DNA from: Treponema sp.
GTDB taxonomy: Bacteria > Spirochaetota > Spirochaetia > Treponematales > Breznakiellaceae
Length of the DNA stretch: 12,359 nucleotides
Direction of reading: 5' to 3'
Assembly: GCA_031264395.1 (NCBI GenBank)
Contig: JAISEB010000290.1
Location: forward strand, 1 to 12,359
Notes under the pieces: model-generated
The model's input: only the letters and a program-made list of their open reading frames with translations
Database searches by the model: none
Told to the model about the DNA's origin: nothing
In this document: piece after piece, positions 6,359 through 12,359 of the stretch
How the letters are laid out: each line of letters opens with the position of its first letter
Numbering within the stretch: the first letter of the stretch is position 1
Made by a program: the position numbers and the translations under genes

Positions 6359-7476
6359 AATTCCTCCGCTACCTCAAAAAACGGCCCATCGCGGCGGTGA
6401 GCCTGGTCTTCATTATCCTGCTTTACCTTGTGATGCTTTTTGCCGAATTTATCGCGCCCTATAGCCCTACGTCGTCTTTCGGGAACGCGGCGTACCACCC
6501 GCCCAATATCCGTTTGTACAGTGAAGAAGGGGGGCTGCCGAAACCCGGCGCGCAGGAAGCGCGGGTAATAAACACCGTCAACTGGAAGTACGCGCGGGTG
6601 CGCGGCCGCTACGAAGAGATCCGGTTCTTGGCCAGGGGAGAACCGTACAGACTCTGGGGCATCTTCAGGGCGGAACGCCATCTTTTTACCACGGGGTCCG
6701 GATCGTACCCCGCGTTTCTTATGGGGGCGGATCATCTGGGGCGGGATCTTTTCTCACGCATCGTCTACGGGAGCCGCATATCGCTGACCATAGGTTTTGC
6801 GGCGACCGCCGTCTCGCTCTTCCTTGCCGTGCTTTTGGGCGGGCTCGGCGGCTATTTCGGCGGCTTTACCGACTGGACCATCATGCGCTTTTCGGAATTT
6901 TTCATGCTTGTTCCGGGGCTGTACCTCATCCTCTTTCTCCGCTCGCTGCTTTCGTCCTCCATGGATTCCGGAGGGGCCTACATGATGATCACCATCATCC
7001 TTTCGCTTGTGGGCTGGCCCGGCTCGGCGCGGACCGTGCGGGGAATGGTTCACGCAGTCAAACGGGAAGAGTTTGTCCTTAACGCGCAGCTTGAAATGAT
7101 CCCCGCCCCGGTGATCATCATGCGTTTCATCATTCCCCAGATAGCGAGCCTTCTTATTGTCAGCATCGCCCTTTCCATCCCCGGCTTCATCATGACGGAG
7201 ACGACCCTTTCCTACCTGGGGCTGGGCATTACCGATCCCGCGGTAAGCTGGGGATCTCTTATCAGGCGGGACATTTCCACGCTGTCAAACCTGCGGAATT
7301 ATCCTTGGCTGCTTTTTCCCGTGTGGTTCCTTCTTGCCGTTACGCTGGCCTTTAATTTCATCGGCGACGCCCTGCGGGACTACTACGATCCCTACCACAC
7401 GATTTTTCCCCGTTTTATATTCTCTAAAAGGAAAAAGGAAGAGATCAGGAAGCGGGTCACTTTGAAACGGACCTGA
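6355..7476 (+). CDS. ABC transporter permease, DppC/OppC type
   Basis: The product is a 373-residue inner-membrane partner of the preceding permease. It starts with an N-terminal membrane segment (about 13-35, ending FIAPYSP). A long periplasmic insert at about 36-118 (with NWKYARVRGRYEEIRFLARG) follows, then the family motif GADHLGRDLFSRIVYGSRISL and further membrane segments. The C-terminal part has TETTLSYLGLGITDPAVSWG and FIGDALRDYYDP, both typical of DppC. The cytoplasmic EAA loop (about 238-258, EEFVLNAQLEMIPAPV) is divergent: the usual EAA is LNA and the usually invariant glycine is Met248. The ATG overlaps the previous stop as ATGA. The last 20 bases overlap the 3' end of the convergent hemerythrin gene, with no terminator between them. 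Confidence 0.93.
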   Translation: MKFLRYLKKRPIAAVSLVFIILLYLVMLFAEFIAPYSPTSSFGNAAYHPPNIRLYSEEGGLPKPGAQEARVINTVNWKYARVRGRYEEIRFLARGEPYRLWGIFRAERHLFTTGSGSYPAFLMGADHLGRDLFSRIVYGSRISLTIGFAATAVSLFLAVLLGGLGGYFGGFTDWTIMRFSEFFMLVPGLYLILFLRSLLSSSMDSGGAYMMITIILSLVGWPGSARTVRGMVHAVKREEFVLNAQLEMIPAPVIIMRFIIPQIASLLIVSIALSIPGFIMTETTLSYLGLGITDPAVSWGSLIRRDISTLSNLRNYPWLLFPVWFLLAVTLAFNFIGDALRDYYDPYHTIFPRFIFSKRKKEEIRKRVTLKRT

Positions 7477-7864
7477 TGTAGGCGGCGACTTTGACATCCT
7501 GGCCCTTGATGTGGGTAACCAGCCAGCCGCCTATCTTGTCGCGGACTTCGTTGACAAGTTCGCCGCTTGAGCCCTTCCACATTTCGCGCACCTTGAGATC
7601 GCGTATTACCGTCTTGAAACTGTCGTGGATTTTTTTATGGTTGGGATAGTCGGGGTAGTTGTATTTCTGCTGCAGCATTTCTTCCTCGAAAAAATGCTTG
7701 ATGGTATAATCGTTAAGAAAATTAAGGCTGCTCGACACCGCCTCCCCGCCCTTCCCCGACTCGATAGCGTCCATCAGGCCGTTGACGGCGGCAATGAGTT
7801 CCTTGTGCTGGCTGTCGATGACACTGTGTCCTGTCTCCAGATCCTTTGTCCACTCGTATCTCAT
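7457..7864 (-). CDS. Bacteriohemerythrin (di-iron oxygen-binding protein)
   Basis: The product is a 135-residue cytoplasmic single-domain hemerythrin, which binds O2 reversibly at a non-haem di-iron centre and is used in bacteria for oxygen sensing, storage or delivery. All seven metal ligands of the family are visible with normal spacing: H20 (DSQHKEL), H57 and E61 (HFFEEE), H76 and H80 (HKKIH), and H118 and D123 (HIKGQD). Length is standard and no sensor or output domain is fused. The ATG at 7864-7862 is preceded by AGGGGG in the leader. The gene sits against the grain inside a peptide-importer locus: its 3' end overlaps the permease gene by 20 bp and its 5' end is divergent from the ATPase gene. 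A small anaerobe or microaerophile would plausibly use it to buffer oxygen. Confidence 0.95.
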   Translation of the reverse strand: MRYEWTKDLETGHSVIDSQHKELIAAVNGLMDAIESGKGGEAVSSSLNFLNDYTIKHFFEEEMLQQKYNYPDYPNHKKIHDSFKTVIRDLKVREMWKGSSGELVNEVRDKIGGWLVTHIKGQDVKVAAYIRSVSK

Positions 7865-7875
7865 AACTACCCCCT

Positions 7876-7902
7876 AAAACCCGGACGGGCCGGGCTTGTT
7901 TT
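7876..7902. other. GC-rich hairpin in the hemerythrin leader
   Basis: CCCGG (7880-7884) pairs with CCGGG (7890-7894) around a 5-base loop, flanked by AAAA on one side and CTTGTTTT on the other. It is followed by a T run on either strand. It could be a weak two-way terminator that stops read-through from the upstream permease operon, or an attenuator in the hemerythrin leader. The 5-bp stem is short, so function is uncertain. Confidence 0.4.
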
Positions 7903-7927
7903 CAAGACATATTTTTTCCAGTATACT
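7899..7927 (+). promoter_or_regulatory. Promoter of the ATPase-helicase gene group
   Basis: On the plus strand TTTTCA (7899-7904, four of six matches to the -35 consensus) is followed after 17 bases by TATACT (7922-7927). Transcription would begin near 7934 and give a 15- to 16-base leader holding the GGGGAG ribosome binding site (7937-7942). It would supply the ATPases and the helicase independently of the upstream permease genes. Confidence 0.5.
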
Positions 7928-7948
7928 CAAACAGCCGGGGAGTGCCAA
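7920..7948 (-). promoter_or_regulatory. Promoter of the hemerythrin gene
   Basis: On the minus strand TTGGCA (complement of 7943-7948) is followed after exactly 17 bases by TATACT (complement of 7920-7925). Transcription would begin near 7913 with a leader of about 50 bases that includes the hairpin. The -10 lies in the palindrome AGTATACT and is shared with the plus-strand promoter. Confidence 0.6.
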
Positions 7949-7949
7949 T

Positions 7950-8936
7950 ATGCGGACGGGCGAAGCCCTTCTTGAAGTTGAAAATCTGACGGTCTCTTTT
8001 TCCACAAACAGGGGGCTTCACGCGGCGGTGCGGGGGCTTTCCTTCAGCCTTGACGAGGGGGAGATCCTTGGAATCGTGGGCGAAAGCGGCTCGGGAAAAA
8101 GCGTAAGCACACAGGCGATTCCCTCGCTGCTGCCGAAAAACGCCCTTGTATCGGGCTCGGCGCGCTACCGGGGCAAAGAACTTTTGGGACAAAGCGTTTC
8201 GTTTCTCAGGGAATACCGGGGGAAGAAGATAGGCATGATCTTTCAGGAACCCGGCCGCTCCTACGATCCCCTGCAAAATATGGAAAGCGTGTTTTTTGAG
8301 ACATTCAGAAACAGCGACAGGAGCATTACAAAGGACCTTTCCAGGGAAAAGGCCGCCGTCCTTCTTTCGGAGACGGGGCTTGAACGGGGAAAGGAACGGC
8401 TTTCCAACTTTCCCCACCAGTTTTCAGGCGGGCAGCTCCAGCGCATAGGCATAGCCCTTGCGCTCGCGCAGGGATGCGAGCTGCTCATAGCCGACGAGCC
8501 GACAACCGCCCTTGACGTTACCATTCAAAAACAGATAGTGGCCCTGCTGCGGAAGCTGCGGGAAACGCGGAATATTTCCATTATCTTTATCAGCCACGAC
8601 ATCAACCTTGTGGCGGAAATTGCCGGCCGCATCCTTGTAATGTACGGCGGGCTCATTATGGAGGCGGGGAAATCGGCCATGTTCGCGGAGGGGGCCGTTC
8701 ACCCGTATTCGAAGGCCCTGCTCGCCGCGTCCCCGCGCTTCGGCAGCCATTATTCGCGGGAAAGGCTGCGGACCATACCGGGCAGGGTAACGGACCCGGC
8801 TCAAGCCGAACCGGGATGCCCCTTCGCCCCCCGCTGCGCGGAGGCCTCGGACGAATGCAGGAAGGGCGTGCCGCCCCTTGTCCCCCTTGACGGCGAAGGG
8901 CGAAAGGCGCGCTGCGTGAGGATTCAATGGCGGTAA
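7950..8936 (+). CDS. Peptide ABC transporter ATP-binding protein, DppD/OppD type
   Basis: The product is a 328-residue cytoplasmic ATPase that powers the importer as a heterodimer with the next gene product. It has Walker A GESGSGKS (44-51), the Q-loop in MIFQEPGRSYDP, the signature FSGGQLQRIGIA (S159), Walker B LLIADEPTTALD (D182, E183), and the H-loop IFISHD. The C-terminal oligopeptide-transporter extension has the cysteine-bearing PGCPFAPRCAEASDEC pattern, which in relatives of this subfamily can hold an iron-sulphur cluster. The ATG at 7950 is chosen because GGGGAG lies seven bases upstream; a TTG at 7896 would add 18 unlikely residues and start before the predicted -10 element. Its last ten bases overlap the next gene. 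All catalytic residues are present. Confidence 0.94.
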   Translation: MRTGEALLEVENLTVSFSTNRGLHAAVRGLSFSLDEGEILGIVGESGSGKSVSTQAIPSLLPKNALVSGSARYRGKELLGQSVSFLREYRGKKIGMIFQEPGRSYDPLQNMESVFFETFRNSDRSITKDLSREKAAVLLSETGLERGKERLSNFPHQFSGGQLQRIGIALALAQGCELLIADEPTTALDVTIQKQIVALLRKLRETRNISIIFISHDINLVAEIAGRILVMYGGLIMEAGKSAMFAEGAVHPYSKALLAASPRFGSHYSRERLRTIPGRVTDPAQAEPGCPFAPRCAEASDECRKGVPPLVPLDGEGRKARCVRIQWR

Positions 8937-9982
8937 TTACTGTTTCAAATCTGCGGAAACGCTTCAATCTGGAGGCGGGTTTCTTCGCCCGTTTCGGGCG
9001 TTTTGTCGACGCGGTGCGCGGCCTTTCTTTCTCCGTAAACAGGAACGAAAACTACGGCCTTGTCGGGGAATCCGGCTGCGGCAAAACCACCGCCGCGCGG
9101 CTGCTTGTGCGCATGTACGAAAGCGACGGGGGCAGCGTCTTCTTCCGCGACACCATCGACGTGTCAGCGCTCAAAAAAAAGGAACTAAGGGAATACCGCC
9201 AAAAAGTGAAGTACGTGTTTCAGGATCCCGCGCGTTCCCTTAACCCGCGCATGAGCGTCTACGAGGTGCTGGTCTCGGGGTACAGATGGTCGCCGGGCGC
9301 GATGCGGCAGGAAGAGAGGCGCGGCGCGGAAACAAACGGAGGAAAACGGATCAGGGGGCACACCAGAGCCTGGGAAAAACAGGCGCGCGAAGAAGCGGGG
9401 GCCATACTGGAGGAAGTGGGGTTAAGCCGGGAGGATCTTGAAAAACGGCCCGCGGAATTTTCGGGCGGGCAGAGGCAGCGTATTTCCATAGCCCGGGGAC
9501 TCTTGATGAAACCGGATCTTCTTGTTTGTGATGAAATTGTTTCCGCCCTTGATGTTTCCATACAGGGGCAGATCCTCAATCTGCTTCTTGACATACGGGA
9601 AAAGCGGGATCTTTCGTTTCTCTTCATTGCCCACGATCTCAGGGTCGCCTCCCATTTCTGCGACCGCATAGGCGTAATGTACAGGGGAGAACTCATGGAA
9701 GAAGCCCCCGCCGCCGATCTCTGGAAAACGGGAAGCCACCCCTATACAAGGCTGCTCTTTTCATCGGCGCCGGGCCTTTCGGAGAGCGCGGGGGCACAGG
9801 GGGAAACCGCGCCCGCGCCGGTCCCGCCCGCGCCGTCCGCGCCGCCTGAAGACGGAGGGGAAGGCGAAGAGCGGTGCGCCTTTGCCGGCCGCTGTCCCAT
9901 TGCGGCGAAGCAATGTTTCGAAGGCCGTCCCCTTTTGCGCGAAACAGGCGGCGGTCATAAAATAAGATGCTTTAATGTCTAG
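8927..9982 (+). CDS. Peptide ABC transporter ATP-binding protein, DppF/OppF type
   Basis: The product is a 351-residue partner ATPase. It has Walker A GESGCGKT (47-54), Q-loop VFQDPARSLNPR (Q99), signature EFSGGQRQRISIARGL (S179), Walker B LLVCDEIVSALD (D202, E203) and H-loop FIAHD (H236). The proline that normally follows the catalytic Glu is Ile204. The segment between Q-loop and signature carries a charged insert (about residues 120-148, with ERRGAETNGGKRIRGHTR). The C-terminal extension holds a long Ala/Pro linker (about 285-310) before the CAFAGRCPIAAKQC cysteine cluster. The ATG overlaps the end of the preceding ATPase gene by ten bases, and the stop region overlaps the helicase start by eight. 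The catalytic residues are otherwise complete, so it should be active. Confidence 0.94.
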   Translation: MAVITVSNLRKRFNLEAGFFARFGRFVDAVRGLSFSVNRNENYGLVGESGCGKTTAARLLVRMYESDGGSVFFRDTIDVSALKKKELREYRQKVKYVFQDPARSLNPRMSVYEVLVSGYRWSPGAMRQEERRGAETNGGKRIRGHTRAWEKQAREEAGAILEEVGLSREDLEKRPAEFSGGQRQRISIARGLLMKPDLLVCDEIVSALDVSIQGQILNLLLDIREKRDLSFLFIAHDLRVASHFCDRIGVMYRGELMEEAPAADLWKTGSHPYTRLLFSSAPGLSESAGAQGETAPAPVPPAPSAPPEDGGEGEERCAFAGRCPIAAKQCFEGRPLLRETGGGHKIRCFNV

Positions 9983-12359
9983 CGCCTGTGTACAGGACTT
10001 TTCACTGCCGTCTTCGTTTCATCCTTTGGTACGGGAATGGTTCACGGAAACATACGGGAAACCCACGGCGATCCAGGCCGCCTCCTGGCCCGTCATAGCG
10101 GAAGGCAGCCACGCGCTGGTCCTTGCGCCGACAGGAAGCGGAAAAACACTCGCCGCGTTTCTTGCGGCCCTGTCACGGTTCTGCGCGCCTCCCGGCGGTT
10201 CCGGGGAAAGCGAATACGCCGCCGGGGAACTTTCCGTCCTCTATGTATCGCCCCTCAAGGCGCTTAACGAAGACATCAGGCGGAATCTTCTTGAGCCGCT
10301 TTCGGGCATACGGGCGTGTTTTGAAAAATCGGGCGTTCCCTTTCCCGCCATACGCGCCGAAACCCGTTCCGGCGATACGCCGCAGCCGGAGCGCCGCCGT
10401 TTCCTTGTTTCCCCTCCGTCCATCCTCGCGCTGACCCCCGAAAGCCTCGCCATCATCCTGCTTAACCCGAAGGGAAGAAAAGTACTTGCTTCCGTAAAGT
10501 ACGTGATCCTCGACGAGATACACTCCGCGCTGGGAACCAAACGGGGAAGTTTTCTTTCCTGCCAGATCGAAAGGCTTGCCCTTGTCGCGGGCGAATTCCA
10601 GCGGGTAAGCCTTTCGGCGACGGTAAAAAACCCTGATGCCGCGGCGGAATTTACCGGGGGAATAAAACGCGCCGTCCGCATTATCGCCCCTCGGGAGGAA
10701 AAGCGGATAGAACTTGCCGTTGAATTTTCAGGCGGCGCGGCCGGTGAAGACGCATCCGGGAAAAACGGAGAAGATGCGTATTCAAACGGCGAAGGGGAAA
10801 GCGGGCCCTACCGCTTCTTGATAGATCTTGTTCTGAAAAAAATCGAAAAGAAAGAAAACGCCGGAAACGGAAAACAATCGCCGCTGCTTGTGTTTACCGA
10901 TTCACGGCGGCGCGCCGAACGCATTGCCTTCCTTGTCAACAGGAAGGCGGAACGCGTGGCGGCCTACGCGCACCACGGTTCACTCGCAAAAGAAATACGG
11001 CGCGCGGTGGAAAAGCGCCTTGCCGAAGGGAGCCTTTCCTGCGTCATAGCCACGTCTTCCCTTGAACTCGGCATAGACATAGGCGGCATAGACGAAGTGA
11101 TACTGGCCGGAAGCCCTTCGTCGGTTTCGCAGACGCTTCAGCGCATAGGCCGCTCCGGGCACGGCGCGGGAAGGATCAGCAGGGGAACGCTGGTCCCCTT
11201 TCACAGGATGGATCTTCTTCTTGCCGCGGGCCTTGCCGAAGCGGCGGCGGAAAGGGACATCGAGGAAATACGGCCCATCGAAAATCCCCTTGACATACTG
11301 GCGCAGATCATCCTTTCACTCTGTACCGAAAAAGATTACAACGTTGACGGGCTCTACGAACTGATCCGTGGCTTTTACATATTCAGGAACTTAAGGCGGC
11401 CCTCCTACGACGCGGTGATCGCCATGCTCACCGAAACATACCGCAGGGTCCGCGGCATACGGCCGCGTCTTTATTTTGACAAAACGGACGGAACGCTTTC
11501 CGCCGCGCCCGGCGCGCTGGAGCTCCTTTACACGCAGGGCGGGGTTATCGCGAACCGGGGCTACTATTCCCTGAGAATCGCCGGAGGCGGAGAGGGCGGC
11601 GGGACAAAGATAGGGGAACTGGACGAGGAATTTGTCTGGGAACGGAAAACAGGAGACTGTTTTGAATTCGGAACCAGAGGATGGCGCATCACCGCCATAG
11701 GGCCCGAAGCGGTTCAGGCCGTTCCCCTTGAAAAACCCGCCGATTACATTCCCTTCTGGAAGGCGGAAAAGGCGTTCGGAAGCCCCGTGCTGGCGCGCCA
11801 TGTTCTTGCCGTTCTTGAAAGGTACAGCGCGGCCGCGGAAAGCGGAAGGCCCTTTTGGGAGGACGGGATCATTCCCGGTTTTTCCAGAGACGCGGCGGAG
11901 CACCTTGAAAAGTTTCTTGACGCCCAGTACGCGGCGCTGGGCTCCCTTCCGGGAAAAAACAGGATAAACGTTGAAATCATACGCGAAGCGGCGGCAAAAA
12001 GAGGCGGGCGGGGAATATGCCAGGCCGTGCTGCACTGCTTCCGGGGCGGGGCGGTCAACTACCCCTTCTCGCTCGCCGTCGCGCAGTCGCTTGAGGAAAA
12101 ACTCGCCTCTCACGTCGATGTTTTTTCCGGCGACAACGGCATCCTCCTTGTCATGCCGGGAGTCGAAGAATCAGGCGCGGAAGCCCTGCTTCGTGACGCG
12201 CTTGAGGATCTTGACAAGGACGGCGGCGGGGGAATTTCCAGGGGAGAGCGGCTGTTCAGGAAGCGGCTTGAATCGTCAAGCGTCTTCGGCGCGGCGTGGA
12301 GGGAGGCGGCGGAAAGGAGCCTTGTCATCTCAAGGCCGCTCTTCGGAAAACGCGCGCCC
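9975..12359 (+). CDS. lhr: Lhr-type large ATP-dependent helicase, N-terminal part (runs off window end)
   Basis: An uninterrupted frame of 795 codons begins at ATG 9975 and has no stop before the window end. It is a superfamily 2 helicase of the Lhr group. Landmarks are the Q-motif region TAIQAASWPVI (31-41), Walker A APTGSGKT (51-58), the YVSPLKALNEDI block, motif II DEIH (180-183), motif III SLSAT (212-216), LVFTDSRRRAERI, ATSSLELGIDIGGIDEV and motif VI QRIGRSGHGAG (389-399). After the two RecA domains come the Lhr-specific segments ENPLDILAQIILSLC and GWRITAIGPEAVQAVP. Full-length members are about 1400-1500 residues, so roughly half is seen. A low-complexity Gly/Asn/Glu insert lies between the RecA domains (about 255-276). 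Lhr proteins are 3'-to-5' helicases linked to DNA repair. The start lies inside the end of the ATPase gene (ATGTCTAG) with no strong ribosome binding site, implying translational coupling. Confidence 0.9.
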   Translation, partial: MSSACVQDFSLPSSFHPLVREWFTETYGKPTAIQAASWPVIAEGSHALVLAPTGSGKTLAAFLAALSRFCAPPGGSGESEYAAGELSVLYVSPLKALNEDIRRNLLEPLSGIRACFEKSGVPFPAIRAETRSGDTPQPERRRFLVSPPSILALTPESLAIILLNPKGRKVLASVKYVILDEIHSALGTKRGSFLSCQIERLALVAGEFQRVSLSATVKNPDAAAEFTGGIKRAVRIIAPREEKRIELAVEFSGGAAGEDASGKNGEDAYSNGEGESGPYRFLIDLVLKKIEKKENAGNGKQSPLLVFTDSRRRAERIAFLVNRKAERVAAYAHHGSLAKEIRRAVEKRLAEGSLSCVIATSSLELGIDIGGIDEVILAGSPSSVSQTLQRIGRSGHGAGRISRGTLVPFHRMDLLLAAGLAEAAAERDIEEIRPIENPLDILAQIILSLCTEKDYNVDGLYELIRGFYIFRNLRRPSYDAVIAMLTETYRRVRGIRPRLYFDKTDGTLSAAPGALELLYTQGGVIANRGYYSLRIAGGGEGGGTKIGELDEEFVWERKTGDCFEFGTRGWRITAIGPEAVQAVPLEKPADYIPFWKAEKAFGSPVLARHVLAVLERYSAAAESGRPFWEDGIIPGFSRDAAEHLEKFLDAQYAALGSLPGKNRINVEIIREAAAKRGGRGICQAVLHCFRGGAVNYPFSLAVAQSLEEKLASHVDVFSGDNGILLVMPGVEESGAEALLRDALEDLDKDGGGGISRGERLFRKRLESSSVFGAAWREAAERSLVISRPLFGKRAP

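Noticed and set aside
7896..7949. TTG start for the first ATPase
   Set aside because: It begins upstream of the predicted -10 element, while the ATG at 7950 has a good ribosome binding site and a normal family N terminus.
11391..12113. Minus-strand open frames opposite the helicase gene
   Set aside because: They are antisense shadows of a strongly supported 795-codon helicase frame and show no recognisable motifs.
1..12359. CRISPR arrays, tRNA or rRNA genes
   Set aside because: No regularly spaced repeats and no cloverleaf or rRNA-like stretches were seen. Nearly all of the window is protein-coding.

Overview
The window looks like a bacterial chromosome segment in two parts. The right part (about 3370 to the end) is GC-rich and densely packed. 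The left part (about 1-3360) is visibly AT-richer and carries accessory genes. Relaxed lipoprotein signal peptides (FFSC, LSFC) and the gene styles suggest a spirochaete, perhaps Treponema-like, but this is only an impression from the sequence.

Left, accessory part. The window opens inside an IS256-family transposase (1-585), followed by the probable right end of that element (about 592-617). The element has cut off the front of an unknown gene, whose remainder runs to 1192. Next is a complete gene for an exported DUF4419 lipoprotein (1233-2672). A type II toxin-antitoxin pair follows on the minus strand: a Phd/YefM antitoxin (3041-3316) and a RelE/ParE toxin (2733-3044), with their own promoter and candidate operator repeats.

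Right, transporter part. A five-component peptide/nickel-type (Dpp/Opp) ABC importer is encoded on the plus strand: lipoprotein solute-binding protein (3456-5273), permeases (5270-6358 and 6355-7476) and two ATPases (7950-8936 and 8927-9982). The last ATPase gene overlaps the start of a large Lhr-type helicase gene (9975 to beyond the window end, 795 codons visible, no stop). Consecutive plus-strand genes overlap by 4-10 bases, which suggests translational coupling.

The transporter is split between its permeases and ATPases by a minus-strand bacteriohemerythrin gene (7457-7864) with all seven di-iron ligands. Its 3' end overlaps the permease gene by 20 bp. Its 5' end faces the ATPase gene across an 85-bp spacer in which both strands appear to share one palindromic -10 element (AGTATACT). 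If real, this couples an oxygen-binding protein to the energising half of a peptide importer, and it is the observation most worth checking. Two other promoter arrangements stand out: a near-consensus promoter placed so that the solute-binding protein mRNA would be leaderless, and a possible hybrid promoter formed by the IS end and its flanking DNA.
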